Source: Hippopus hippopus
Lineage: Eukaryota; Mollusca; Bivalvia; Cardiida; Cardiidae
Assembly (NCBI GenBank): GCA_946811185.2
Contig: OX328109.1
Coordinates: 34,828,129 to 34,892,128 of the forward strand
DNA length: 64,000 nucleotides
Direction: 5' to 3'
Below the pieces are notes generated by a model. It saw only the letters and a list, made by a program, of their open reading frames with translations, was not told where the DNA came from and did not search any database. The position numbers and the translations under genes were made by a program. The first letter of the stretch is position 1. The number at the start of each line of letters is the position of its first letter. Shown here piece by piece: positions 37,301 through 52,300 of the stretch.

Positions 37301-40300
37301 AAACACTGTAGGAAAAGGAGAAAATGCTGGTAACCAGCATTTTCTCCTTTTCCCACAATGTTTTCTACCCTTCCCAAAACAAATTTCAAATTTTCAGTCG
37401 CTTTTATTTTGTCGTCTGCAAATGCTTTGAATTTGGACCAGGCTAAAATTTTGTTATTTGGTGAAGAGTTAAAACTGGGCATTTTGTGGTAAAAGTTTAG
37501 CTAAATTTCTGAATCAGTCAGTTCATGTAAGCTGAAGATTATATGCAAAGTTTATTGCATCAGAGTTGAACTAAGTGAATATGTCATGAAAATGTGACAG
37601 AGCAGAAAAATATGGACATATTGAAAATACTTTTCTTTTTTTCCCCCATCTTTATATATAGGTGCTTCTTTTTTTTTTATTTTGAAAAATTGAAAGCCTA
37701 CTTCTATTTAGTCTTAACCCTATTAACCTATTGCAAGAATTTCTTACAAGTTGTTACAGACTTAAGCCTATTTGTTAGCTCCACTGGCCGAAGGCCAGCG
37801 GGCTTATGTCATGGCCTGTTGTCCGTCGTCCGTCCGTCCGTCCGTCCGTCCGTCCGTCTGTGCGTTAACTTTTTTTTAAAACGTCTTCTTCTCTGAAACT
37901 ACCCATCCAATTTTGATGAAACTTCACAGAAATGATCCTGCCATGGTCCTCTTCAGAATTTCTTGAAAGAATTTAATTCCTTCAAAAACTCTGGTTGCCA
38001 TGGCAACAAAACTGAAAAATTTTGAAAATCTTTGAAAATCTTCTTGTCTGAAACCGTAAGGCCAAGGGCTACCAAATTTGGCATGTAGCTTTATCTAGTG
38101 GACCTCTACCAAGTTTCTTCAATTTATAGCCCTGTGGTCAAAATTGGCCCCGCCCCAGGGGTTACAAGTTATACATGGGCTTATTCAGGGAGAACTTTAA
38201 AATTCCTCTTCTACCTAGCCATAGGGCCTAGAGCTACCAAATTTGGCATGTAGCTTTATCTAGTGGACCTCTGCCAAAATTGTTCAAATTATAGCCCTGG
38301 GGTCAAATTAGGCCCTGCCCGGGGGTAACAAGTTTTACATGGGCTTATATAACAAGTTTTACATGGGCTTATATAGGGAGAACTTTAAAATTCTTCTTTG
38401 ACCTAGCCATGGGGCCTAGGGCGACCAAATTTGGCATGTAGCTTTATCTAGTGGACCTGTACCAAGGGTGTCCAAATTATAGCCGAGGGTCAAATTTGAC
38501 TTCGCTCCGGGGGGTAACATGTTTTACATGGGCAGGCTTATATAGGAAAATCTTTCGCATCTAGCTATAAGGGCTAGGGCTATCAAATTTTGCATTTAGC
38601 TTTATCTAGGGGGTCTCTATCAAGGGTGCCCAAATTGAGAAAAATTTGAAAATCTTCTTGTTTATAACATTCAAGAACTGAATTATTTGGTATGGAGCTT
38701 TATATTGTGGACCTCCACCAGGATTCAAATAATTATAGCTTTGCGATCAAAATTGGCTTTGCCCATGGATCACAACTTTCTCGTAGGATTAGATAGAAAA
38801 ATGTTTGCATGTCCTCGTGTTTGAAATCAATTTGCTGAATATTGTAATGTTTGGCTTGTAGTGTTTTTACTTAATAGCCAGTGGAGCGATACAGGGCCAT
38901 CATGGCCCTCTTGTTTTTTTGTGGGATTGAGTCTTGCTGCCTGAAAACAGACAGGTTTGAGACGTATTGAAATCGGTTATTTTATTTTTTGCTGTTTTAG
39001 ATTACACAAGAGCAAATTAAAGATTTCAGCAAGGAACTGAAGGAGTTTTCAGACAGGTTCTATCTAGAAGGCCCAGGAGCTGTAGGTTCAAATCTAGATA
39101 AAGGTAAGTATAGTACTTTGTAAGATCCAATTCACAGTATTGAGCACCAAACAGATCAAACATGATGTATTTTTACGGTAAAAAGTTCCTGAATCATTTA
39201 TCATTTGAAAATATGCAGTTTGCTTTAAATTATTGGGGGTAATTTTAGATTATGTTGATAAACGCTAGCATAATTAATTAATTCATTAGTGAATGGGCCA
39301 CTTGCGACATATCACTGAATTATACAAATGAACAAAAAGAGAAGTATTCCGTGGAAGGGAGAATATCTTAATCAAATATAATAGAAAATATTCTCAGAGA
39401 AGATACAATTTTTAGCTCCACTGGCCGAAGGCCAGCGAGTTATTGTCATGGCGTTGTGTCCGTCGTGCGTCAGTCCGTCCGTCTGTTCGTTCGTTCGTTC
39501 GTCCGTGCGTGCGTCCGTAAACTTTTTCTTTAAAAAACTTCTCCTCAGAAACTATTGACTGGATTTTTACCAAATTTCACAGGAATGTTTCTTTGGTGGT
39601 CCTCTTTCAAATTCCTTCAAATAATTGTGTTCCATGAAGAGTTCTGGTTGCCATGGCAACCAAAGTAAAAAACCTTTAAAAATCTTCTCCTCCCAAACCG
39701 CTATTTGGATAGCATTATTATTTTGCAGGAATGTTCCTTAGATACAGGTTTACAGAATTCCTTAAAAAAAAAAAGATCTGTCAAAAAACATGGCTTTTAT
39801 GGGAGACTCATTTTCCTTTTATGGTATAAAGTAAAATCTTTGAAAAATTTCTTCTCTAAAACTATTCATTGGATTTCATTGTTGTTTTGCAGGTAAGTTC
39901 CTATGGTGGTTGTCTACCAAATTGTTTCTTCAGTGAGCTAAAATGCAGGATTGAATGATAATTGTTAAAAACTTCCTTTCGCCATTATAGAAATATCAGG
40001 CCTGTGGAGCGATACAGGTGCTCAAGCGCCTCTAGTTTTTTGTGTCATCATGTATGTTCACTTTCTGCTATTTTAAAAGATATTTTAATCAAAGCAGACT
40101 GCTGTATCTTGGTTTCTGTTTAGGCTTGAAATATCAGTTTGTCTGTAAAGAGCTTTATGGGTTGACTATATTGTTAGAATACTGCCAGATAAATGAACAT
40201 GAAATAGTACATGTCTAAAAGATTATTCATCTGAAAATGAAAGAACAACTGTACCTTGAAATAAAGCAGCAGAAAGTTTCTGGGTCGAAAATCAGATGGC

Positions 40301-43300
40301 ATGTTCTGTTCTGAGCTATCTGATCTTGATCTGTGATGTGAAAGACATTACATTATTTGTTTATATTCTACAGTCAGTGATGGTAAGGCACAAACTTAGT
40401 TCAGTTGAAAGTTTTGTTAACTCTTTACTAAACAATTAGTGTTTTTTATGACCTAGAGGAAGAAGATTCTTTAAAATATTATTGTTAAAAGAGAAAATGC
40501 TGGGAACCATATTTTCTCATTTTGCTCTTTAAAAGACATATCTCATCATTTGAGCCACAGTTATTTGTTCTCTGCATAAGCTTACAATATGACATGTCTG
40601 AAACTCTGTGAACTGGTGAAGAGTTAAATTATGATTTTTTTGCCTTTAAAAGTTTGTTATATGAAATATTTTCCTTCTGAATTTGTAACTTGATGGTGCA
40701 TCATCCTTTGGTCTACTTTGAATGGCAAAATACAAACTTTAGATGGTTTCCATACGATTTCCTTTGTTTTTCTTTTAGTTCATTAAATTACTGTTTTGTT
40801 TGTTGTTTTTTTGTTTTGTTATCATATTTCAGGGTAGAATCCATTGTGGGAAAGGAGAATATACTGCTTTCCAACATTCTGTCCTCATCCAGGGATGTTT
40901 TCAATAGTCCATTGTTGTTAAAACTCGGGATTGTTTGTTAAAGGGTTATCCAAATCTGTTGATTGTACTTCTTGTTAAGAATATACTTTTTCTCCTATAG
41001 TTGAGAAAGAACCTCAAAATCTTCTTTATTTCCTCACCTAGAGAGAAAATTTTGCTATGGATGACTGTGAAAAGTTTTATCTCTGAAATAGGGTTGATTG
41101 AAATGACATTAATTTTTATATTACAGGTCTGGAACTGATGAAACAATACAGAGTAGAGGTGAACAAGTATGAATCGGAAAGACAAGAACTCGCAAATGCA
41201 GAGAAATTGTTTGACCTGCCCATCACTATGTATCCTGATTTACAACAGGTCCAAAAACAGATGAAAGGACTCGAGATGGTCTATGCTCTATATGAGGAAC
41301 AACAGGTTGGTCTGATCTGGGGCTTACTTAACCCTTTAATGTGCAAATACGAGTTTTCACACCCCTGTAATTGACAATAATGAGGAACATTGCCTACAAA
41401 GATTGTTTCATTTAACATTGATTTGAAACCACACTGCTAAAAATCAGTATTTTGTTTTCTATAGATATAATTTGTAATACACATTTATATAGTTTTGATA
41501 GTTCTTGCCGTAGTTTGTATAGCAATGGGTAACACTGGGATTACTCCTAGTCCTAAAATCATTTGTTCATGATAGGACAACCACAGGAGTACCCACAACA
41601 TAGCCTTTTAGATGTTCCTATGAAATACTTTTTTGAATTACTGAAATATTTCTAAAACCAATAGTTCTTTCCATAACCTATATTTTGGGTTCTGATGTGA
41701 AGTATTCTTTGAAAACATTCTTTTAAAACAGGATGACTAACATGAACTAAGGTTTATACATAAGGTATATCAGAGGTTCCTTGTTTGAATATGATGATCA
41801 GCTGAGTTTTCATTGGGTGATACCTTCATCTCAGCTCACATACTGGTTAGGTTTCCAGGAAGCTGTCATGGAAAAGAATTCACTTAATTTGTAAGAAATT
41901 TCTTTAACAATCAGTGTGAAACCAATTAGAATGTGAAAGATGAAAAAGAAAATTGCTTTGGTATATTACATTGAAAGCAACTGTAGTATATGATAAATAT
42001 ACATCCTTCAGGCTGCCAGAGAACAATGGTCTGAGACGTTATGGGCCAACTTGAACATACAGATTTTACAAGATGGTATTGAAACATTCCTGAAAAACCT
42101 CAGAAAAATGCCTCGAGAAGTAAAACAGATGCCTGTAGCAAGAGCCTTGGAAGAAAAAATGAAAGAATTTAGAGATTCATTACCACTGTTTGTGGACTTG
42201 AAACATGAGGCTCTGAGAGATCGGTAAGTTTTCAGAGATGTTAATAATCTACAGTATTTGACATTTTAATTTCATGTCCCCTTGAAAGTGGAGGGGTCAT
42301 ACTGATTTGCATATATATGTTTACTGTTGGTCAGTATGTTGGGATACTAAACCTTGCCTGTTCCATTGGTAGACATTGGCTTTTACTTTTAGCTGGGTTC
42401 TTCAAGCTTAATACAGACATTTATCAATTTACCCATATGAACAAGAGTTATGAAAGGGCCATATATTTAGGTTAGAAGTTTTGTTTTTAATTGGTTTTGA
42501 TGATTGCAGTCATGAATGGAAATAAGAAAATTTTTAAAATAATAGAAGTTTCATATTATTGTTTCTTCTGTGCTTGTCAACTGCTGTATTTACAATTGAA
42601 GAATTTTTATCAAGGATCTTAATAGTAGTGATTGATACAATGTTGGAATAAGTTGTTTTAACTTAGGTTGGCTTACTTTTGCAGTCTTTAACCATAGAAA
42701 AATTTAGGGTAAGAGCAAGTTTAATTCAATATGCTTTATCTTTCAGCCATTGGAAGGATTTGATGACTAAAACAGGACAGAAATTTGACATCAATCCAGA
42801 AACATTTACACTGGCCAACATTTTTGCCATGGAGTTACAGAGGTATCAGGAAACTATAGCTGAGATAGTCACAATGGCCAGTAAAGAAATGGGCATTGAA
42901 AAGGTTGGTGTTTTACACGTTTTTTTCCTTTTTCTCCTGTCATTTTAATCTGCTAGGCACACATTTGTGTGTCTGTATAACTGGGTTAATTTAAATTAAG
43001 ATCAGAATTCACAAAGCATGCAAGATAATTTTTCTCTTTCTTACATGTTACAACAGTTAACCCTTAAAGTGCCCTATAGTTGTCTTTGCGGCCATTGTAG
43101 ATCAAAGATCAGACTGCACAAAATGTGCAGTCTGGTCTTTGATCTACTCTGGCCACTCAGCTTAAGCACTACAGACAAAAGTAACCGTCAAATTGCAGAT
43201 ATTTCATTCTTTTTTCTAGACAGGCTATGTCATTTGGATTTACTTGGCGCTCTAAGGGTTAAAGAAGGGATCTTCTACCCTTAACTTAGTGATTTTATCA

Positions 43301-46300
43301 GGATATCATTGTGTTTATGCTGTCAGTGATTCTATTACTTCATGATGTCAATAATGTGTGATGTCACTAATGCATACATGTAGTTTGAAAACAGATGTGA
43401 ACAGTGCCATCAATGAATGTAAAACTTTATAACTGTACCTTTCTGCTGTGAAATTTAGTTATAAATCTCTTAAAGTTGTTTAATTCAATGTACAGGTTTA
43501 AGAAATATTGGTTCACTACATGGTATGAGAAAAGTTTTATACATTTTGAAATAATGACTTTTTTCTTTTTTTTTTTTTTTTGCTCTACAGGGAGTCAAAG
43601 AAATTGAGGAGACATGGAACAACATGAAATTTACTGTGGTGCCCTATATGAAAGGAACTTCAAATCGAGGGTTTATTCTCGGTGCCATTGATGAAATTTT
43701 ACAAAACTTGGATGATAGTGCCATGAATTTACAAAGCATGTCTGCATCAAGATTCATTGGTCCCTTCCTTAACAGTGTGCAAATGTGGGAAAAAAGCTTG
43801 TCACATATTTCAGAAGTCCTGGATGTAAGTTTGTCCTCTTTTCCACTGAACTCTCTGTCTGTCTGTCCCTGTCTCTGTTCTTTTTCTCTCTCTCTTTGCT
43901 TAAGTAGATGAGCTTGATATTTTGACTTCGATTTAACCCATTATTCTCATTACTCTACAGACTCATTCTGGAACTACCAAAAAGTGGTTAAAGTGACAAA
44001 AAGAAAAAAAACATTGAAGGAAATGAAAGTACTTTACCTGAGTTTTATGGAGACATTATGGATACATGAGCATTTGTTTGTTTCAACTATTTTTTTACTT
44101 TCTGTCATGTTTTCAAAGGCTTTCCAATCGGGACATAAAAATCGTATTTTTGAAGTAATAAAACATTGAGATGAATTGCCCCAAAAATGCACTTTTTACA
44201 CTTCTAAAAAAATCTTTTCCATTATTAGGTATGGATGGTTGTTCAAAGAAAGTGGATGTATCTAGAGGGTATCTTTATTGGAGGTGACATTAGATCTCAG
44301 CTGCCTGAGGAGGCCAAAAAGTTTGACCAGATAGATAAAACTTTCAAAAAGGTTTGTTTGTTTGGTGTTTTTGTGCTTTTTCAAATGATATTTGGACAAG
44401 TTATAATTGTGACAGGTAGAAATTCCCTTTTTGCAAATGAAATTTTATTGAAAAATTAGTTTTTAACCATTCTCTACTATTCTCACAGAACAGGACAGAA
44501 TGCTCTATTGTGGACCTCAACATATGAGGTATATTGTCATAATGCAGAGATTTAGGCTACATCAGTATGGACATGCAAAATAAAAATGTGAATAAATTTG
44601 AAAAATTATCTGGAACAAAAATAAGACATAAGCATTGAAAGCTGTGATAAATTACTGGTTTTTGTTTTTATTAATTATTGATATTGTTCTGTTTCTTTTT
44701 TCATTGGCTGTTAAATAAATTGTTCCTGTATTGGAGTGCTATTAACTAAGAATATGAAATAAATGAAACGGACATAATACCAAAATAAGATCTAAGCATT
44801 GTATTTTCAGTTCTGTTTTGGTCAGAATACCTTACAAAGTACAAGACAGTGTAGATCTAAGATCATACTGCAGTTATTGTGCAGTCTTTTTTCAACCCTA
44901 ATCCTGCCAAATAAGTTAAATGAAACTTTCAAGTCAATAGTAAAAACTCAACTAATCCTATTTCAAACTTACCTTTTTGAAGAAAAATGTCTCCTTATCG
45001 GACTGTGTAGATCCAAGATCAGACTGCACATTCTGTGCAGTCTGATCTTGATCTACACTGTCCGCAAAAGGTCAGTGAGTCGTGATTAGCAGCCTAAGAG
45101 CTAATCTACACTGTCCTTAAAAGCAACTCAAGATGTGCTTAGCTTTTGAAGGATTGATCCTTTACCAGTTGATCATTTGTTTATATGATCTGTAGGAAGA
45201 ATGCTTTTGAAAGCCTTGTAGGAAAAGGAGAAACTGTATGTTACAAGCAATTCTCCTTTTTCTCTGATGGTATTCATCTTTAGAGGTACATTTAATTTGT
45301 TCTCTACAAAAAGTTCAGTATCGACAAGTTGAGAATTTTGTTGTCCAATAAAAATTTAAAAATAAGCTGCTACATAAAAGAAAGACTTCCAGCCAATAGT
45401 GAAAATCCATAGGTTACGCTATAAAAATTTCTTGTTATCGGACAGTGTAGTTCCAAGATCAGACTGCACGTTCCGTGCAGTCTGATCTTGATCTACACTG
45501 TCCGCAAAAGCCCACAAAGTTGTGCTTTATAGCCTAAGTGTTAAAGCAACTTTTTCTTTGTATTTCAGATTATGAATGATACCCACAAGAATCCAACTAT
45601 CAAGATAGCCTGCCATGCCCAAAACCGCCTGAGTGACCTTGAAGGTTTGAGTGTTGGGCTTGAGAAATGTCAGAAATCTTTGAATGACTACTTGGACTCA
45701 AAGCGAAATGCCTTCCCAAGATTCTTCTTCATCTCTGACGATGAATTGCTGAGCATTCTGGGTAGTAGTGATCCATCTTGTGTACAAGAGCATATGATTA
45801 AGGTTAGTTCAGCCATATTGCAGATAAATGTACCAGTATTCAGTATTTCCTTTCTTATGAGAATTTTGCTATTGTTAAATTTGTTGAATGTCAGCCAATC
45901 TTTGCTTAGCCTTTTCCACATAACAAAATCTTAGGCTAGTCCAAATTGAAAGCAATTGCAGACGACAAAAGAAATGTAGATCAAATGATAGACTTTGCTT
46001 TTGAAAAGGTAGAAAAGATTGTGAGAATAGAAGAAAATGCTAGTTACCAGCATTTGCTTCTTTTCCCACAATGTTTTTAAAAGTCTTCTTCCTCATGGTC
46101 GTTGGGATTGTGTGGTAAAGGGACCATCTTGGGCAAACATTCTTTTTTTTTTTTTTTTTTCATTCAATGTCCTAATTTCAAGCCTAGCCAACTGATTGGC
46201 TGAGAGAGAATGTAACATTTGGAGCTACCTATAGCTTAGCACTAATCATATATTTAGGAAGTATTAATGTAGAGTGATTGATAATGTATGTTAGCGCTTG

Positions 46301-49300
46301 AACCTGTCTCATATTGGATGTAAGATAAAATTATTTAACCCTTCACCAAACAATCCTAAGTTTTAGCGATCCTGAGCAAGATGGTATTTGAAAACATTGA
46401 GGGAAAAGGAGAAAATACTGGTAACTGCTGGTAACCAGCATTCTCTCCTTTTTAATTTCTCCTTTTCTACCCTTCTAAAAACGAATTTCAATCTTTGAAT
46501 CACATCTTAGTTACCTCTTGGTAAATGATTAGACTAGTACATGATAATTAGATCTTTTTAGTAAGCAAAGTTATAAGCTGCAAATTTTTTTCAGTAGCTA
46601 ATGAGTTAGCCCGCAATGCTCTGAAATAATGAAATGGACCTATACAGTAAGGAAAATTAGCCAAGGTATTACAGTTTTAAGGTTGATTGGCAAGAAGATG
46701 TTATGAAATAGTAGACAATGTGGATCAAAGATCAGACTGCACATTCTGTGCAGTTCTGTGCAGTCTAATCTTGATCTACATTGACTGCAAAAGCAATATA
46801 AGTTTGCTTATGAATTAAGAATTGAGTTATATAAGTAAACCCCTTTTACCCCACTATTCGTACAGATGTTTGACAACATTGCTAGTCTAAGGTTCAGTAA
46901 AGGAAGCAATCAGGAGACACTGGCCACAGCTATGATATCTGCTGAAGGAGAGGTCATGGAATTCAGGACACATATACCAGCTGAGGGGAGAGTTGAAGAC
47001 TGGATGACCAATGTCCTTGGAGAAATGAGAGCTACAAATAGACTGATTACAAAGGAAGCAGTTTTCTACTATTGTGATAACAAGTCAAGGTTAGTCAGTG
47101 TTAAGTTTTGTGTGAAACTTTCTAATTTACAGCTGACAGCTGACAGTTGGAGAAATTGCTTGCCCTGATAGGTAGACTTAGATGTTGATGTTCTTTTTCC
47201 TTGTTCCATACTTTGTTTTTAGGGCTCACCACAGATGAGATAATTTTTGTGTAGTAAACTGTAATCCACATTTTACATGGATATTTTCAATATTATTTTA
47301 TTGTTTTTCTGCCAAATTGGCCAGCACAACAATGATAAAATAGACTCAGAAGAAAAGAAGGAAAAAGAGATCAAGAATAAGTATTCTACTGCCAAAATGG
47401 ATAGAATTAGACCCAGAAGGGTGCCTGTACTGCAATGAAATTTAGTTTCAGAAGGCATTCTAAGAGCTGTACACTTCAAATTGAAAATTTGCAGTCAGCC
47501 ACAGGAAAACAATGAGGTACTCTTGGCTGTTGAAAGCACTGGCTGTTACATTTAAAATCCAGAAAATTGAATAATGATTGCTCAGTGCAGGTAACAACTT
47601 ATAAGGGAACTTTTACACAATGACTTATACATTCCAAACTAGGATTTGAGACATGATAACTATGACTGTCCAAGGCAGGTAGCCACTTTTTACAAGCAAC
47701 CACTGTGGCAGGTTTTTACCATGTAATGTTTTCCCTTGTCTCTGCTTTAGAGTTGATTGGATGATGGGGTACCAAGGTATGGTCTGTCTTGCTGGAAACC
47801 AGGTGTGGTGGACCTGGGAGGTTGAGGATATATTTAGCAAGGTCAAGAAAGGTCAGAAAACAGCTCTTAAAGACTACGCCAAGAAACTTCATGGACAAAT
47901 TGATGAACTTGTCATGAAGGTAATTTTTTTTCATACTTTTTAACCTAAAATAAACAATCCATTTTAACTCTTTACCAAATGACAAAGTTTAAGACTTTTC
48001 TAAATTGAAAGCATTTGCAGATGACAAATTCAGTGTGGCTCAATTGATGAAATTCATAAATTCCTGGTTATCAGCATTTTCTCCTCTTCTCAGAATGTTT
48101 TCAAAAAATCGTCAAGTTCAGGGATGTGAAAACTCAGGGTTAATGGTAAAGGGTAAAAGATTTTTGAATACATTGTGGGAAAAAGAGACTATGCATTTTC
48201 CCCTTTTCCCACAATGTTTTCTTACCTTTTGGAAGGGAAATCTAAGCATTTTAGACATATTTAAATGTACAGCTGCAAATGCTTTTGGTTTAGGCAAGTC
48301 TGAAATTTTACTATTTATTAACCCTTTACCACACAATCCTTTACCACCCAAAGCAATAAGGTTCTTGAAAACAATGTGAGAAAAGGAGAAAATGCTGGTA
48401 ACCAGCATTTTCTCCTTTTCCCACAATGTTTTCTATCCTTTCAAAGACAATGGCATGATTTGAGTCACATTCAATTTGTCTTTCTGCATATGCGTTCAAT
48501 TTCGACAAGTCTGAAATTCTTTTATGTGGTAAAGAGTTAAAGAGATAGGACATCGGCACTAGTACACAACTTCTTTTTGTCTTGCAGCAGAACACTTTGT
48601 AAAAATAATGATTGTAACTTGCATAGGTATTTTTCCTTTTGTTACACTGTCATCACATGTTTTCAGATGTGTAAGTTTATTAAAGGTGTTTCAGGTGGTG
48701 GTTTTTTTTTTTGCAAGAAACTGCAGTCTAACAGAACTGAAACCAATGAAACACATGAGTAAATAAGCTGTCACTGTTATATTTCTGTAATAAAATTGAA
48801 GTGGAAGAAAATTCATCAGTTTATTGATCTGTTTGTCTGTATAGGTAAGATCCCCACTGAGCAAGAATGACAGAAGCAAGTATAACACAGTGTTGATCAT
48901 TGATGTACATGCTAGAGATATTATTGATGGATTTGTCAGAGACAGGTATGTTATCTTACAGGAATAAATACGGAATAATATGTTGTAGTAACTTTCCTGG
49001 CGCTTTTATTTGATTTGAGCAGTGTGAGAAAATTTGACTTCACATGAGACTGAAGGTCGATCGAGATTTCAAAACTTTCTTGGGTGGCGAGGAGCAAATA
49101 CTGGTGCAGGGAAAGTTACTACAACATAATATTCCTTTTACTATATACCTTTAACTTTCAATGATAAGATTTTACTATTACTGACATTTTATTCAAAAAT
49201 GGTAAACAAAGTAAAATAAATAATGGTTTAGTTGGTAGTAACTTTGTTTTTATGAATGGTGGATGAATATTATAGTGTAAGTTTTGGACAAATCAAATTC

Positions 49301-52300
49301 AAAATCAATCCATGAGTGAGGTTTGTCATCATACTATATTTGGAACCGTATTTGATGCTGTGTAGGTATAGATTTATTTTCTGTCATGTGTGATGTTTTA
49401 TGTGCATGCACAGCACATTTCTAAGCTGGTAAATTTTCAGATATATAATAATTGGCCTTTCTGCTGATTTCGATTCACAGGTCTTTTTGGCCAATCAAAA
49501 CGCAGCACTGGGCGTCATGTAAACAAAAGGGTTAGACACAATTTGTTATAAGCATGAGATAATTTGATGGTATCTATTTAATTATCAAAACAGCGATTGT
49601 GTTATCGATCAATAAAAATCTGTGAAATTGTGAAAAGGTGTAGTTACGGATTGGGCGACACTGATAATCGTTATCCAGATAGACTATAGGAGGGAGTTAA
49701 ATTCGTCCCATTTCCAAAGCCGAAAACACATCTCGAAAAATGTTTTCGATGGATAAAAGTATGTGGAAGAGCTCGTGAACAGCTTAATCCATCACGGATC
49801 AATAAGAATCGTAATATATGCACAAAGGTATGTATAAATGTCATTTTAGGAAGTACTTGCAAAAAAAAATAGGTATAGAAAAACCCCATATAAGAGAAGA
49901 AAATTGCTGTTTCAATCACCAACAAGGTCTGTTGGATAACTACCTTTCAATTTTATTTTGCTGAACCCTTTAATACAGACTCTCAGGAGAAAGGCTTTTG
50001 AAAACATTATGCGAAAAAGGAGAAAATACTGGTAACCAGAATACATGGATCCGTGGTGATAAGATAAATCTTCTTCTTCGTTAACTTCAGAGTTGCTTTA
50101 ACTAATTTACACTAGGATAAGTACAAAAAGTCCGAATTTCGGGGGCTAAGGACTGTTCAATAGATTTACATGTTTCAGAAAAGTTTTAAACTTCAATGAG
50201 AAAGAATGAAACACCTAAAGATACTTCAGTTTTGCCAAAGAATAATGGAATTAAAGATGTTTATTGTTTTTGTGAGGCAAGTTAAGTTGTCTCCACACCG
50301 TATTCAGTAGTAAATTACACTGAATTACATGCATTTCGAATATTCATTGTTTGTCTGATTCAACGGAAAAGTTGCAATTTCGGGTTAAGGAAAACTGGTT
50401 GTTTGGTGATTTTAAAATGTGTTAATGTGTGCTGCCAATTAACAAACTTGTTAATATCATTGACAATAGTTTGTTTTATCTTATGATATGCCAAGACAAC
50501 GGGTGGTCAAATGGATTAGAGCGGCAATTTTGGTTTGCAATCAAACACACATTCTATCAAATTAACAGTTTACTGACAAACCCTTTGAAATGGCAGATGT
50601 GCTAATCCACTTAAATATGGCTAAATCAAAAGTTGATTTAATTAAGATAAGTTGCCTTTTAAGCTGAGCTTCTGAAACAGAACAGAATAGAAGTGAGACC
50701 TTTAAATGTTCTGTAAGTATGCTTAATAATGTAATTAGCAGATTGTTTAAATCAAAGACTAGGCTGCATACTATTTGCAATCTGATCTGTATCTCAGCAT
50801 AGTTTAGTAACAAAAAACACTCAAAGAAGAGGGGTTTATGTCACCAACTTCTTGGGGTATATCAATGCTTTAGGGGCTGACAGAAAGACTAAAATAACGG
50901 AAGATATGAAGTAAAAAAAAAAAGATCATTTCAAGTGTTTACAATTTTATTTTGAAACCTAAAACAATTTTAATGTTCATGTTGTATGGTTATAATAGGG
51001 CAATACAAAGACTATAAATAACAAAATAACCACTAAAATAAATTGATACATCTTTTATCATGTAATAAGTAGTGTTACAATGAAGATATATCTTACATAA
51101 TCACATGCTACTTTAATTCTTTACCATTGGGCAAAATTAACAATTCATTGAAATTGAAAGAACTTGCAAGTGAAAAATAATTTCATTCTTATGATTTGGT
51201 TTGTCTTTAGAAGGGCTGAAAGTTGAAGAGCAGAGAAAAAAAATCTGGTTACAAGCTGTTTATCCTTTTCCTACAATGTTTTAAAAACCCTTCTTCCCTG
51301 TGGTTTTTCAGACTTTCGATGACTTCTGTGACACTTTCCACTAACAGATATCGTGTTCTCGTCCATTTATATAACTTAAATATCAAAAAAATATTCCTTT
51401 GCAAAATAATTTATATCCTTGCTGCTTCGACTTTAACAGAATATTCTTGTCTGGATGATACATTTAAGAGAAATCTGACGGAATGCAACGCAAATTGACA
51501 TTCGTTCCGTCCTCTGATCGACGCCATTTTGGAACATGCTTGTCAGACATGGCAACCAAAATCTTGTGTTGCCATAGGGGGCATGCCAAACTCGCGTTTG
51601 CAGCAAGGTCAATTGTATATATTGTCATTACATACCATTTATTGTGGGCATCATTTTCAAATCTTAATTCTCTTCGTAATTTTATTATGATTGACCTGTG
51701 CAAAATCTTTCATCACAAGTCAGCCGACACAAACTGCGCAAGCTGACCTGGTTTAATACTTTGTGCAGTTGCATTAACACTCCTTTTCACAGAGCATGGC
51801 TCATATAAATGTGACTGTTCGATATTCTTTCATTTGTTGTTTCTTTCCTTCAACAGTATTATGGATGCCAATGAGTTTGAGTGGGAGTCACAGCTCCGTT
51901 TCTACTGGGTGAAGGAACCAGATGAGCTGATGGTACGACAGTGTACTGGAGAGTTTGGGTATGGTTACGAGTACATGGGTCTTAATGGCCGTCTTGTCAT
52001 CACACCACTGACAGACAGAATTTATCTCACATTGACACAGGTAACAAGTTTGTCATTTACATTTATCACAATGGCCCATTACAGCAGAAAAACAAATTTT
52101 TCTACCCATTCAGTAGAGCTTTAGAAATCATTTTAGGAAAAGAAGAAATAACATGAAGCATAGTTTACAATGTCTTTTTTTGACAATTTTTCCCTATTTT
52201 TGATATAAACATTACCATTTACTTTCAGATGTTTGTTGTTTGTGAAATTTGTAATAGCTCTTTATTAGGCATGAAATTTCTTGTACAGTAAAGAGAGTGA

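Noticed and set aside
37594..37896. Reading frame containing [20 protein letters not shown]
   Set aside because: It covers the start and CCGT run of a family E repeat; such frames arise wherever the repeat occurs.
47273..48426. Several antisense reading frames of 60-100 codons
   Set aside because: They are complements of exon 28 or of MITE hairpins, with no conserved protein.
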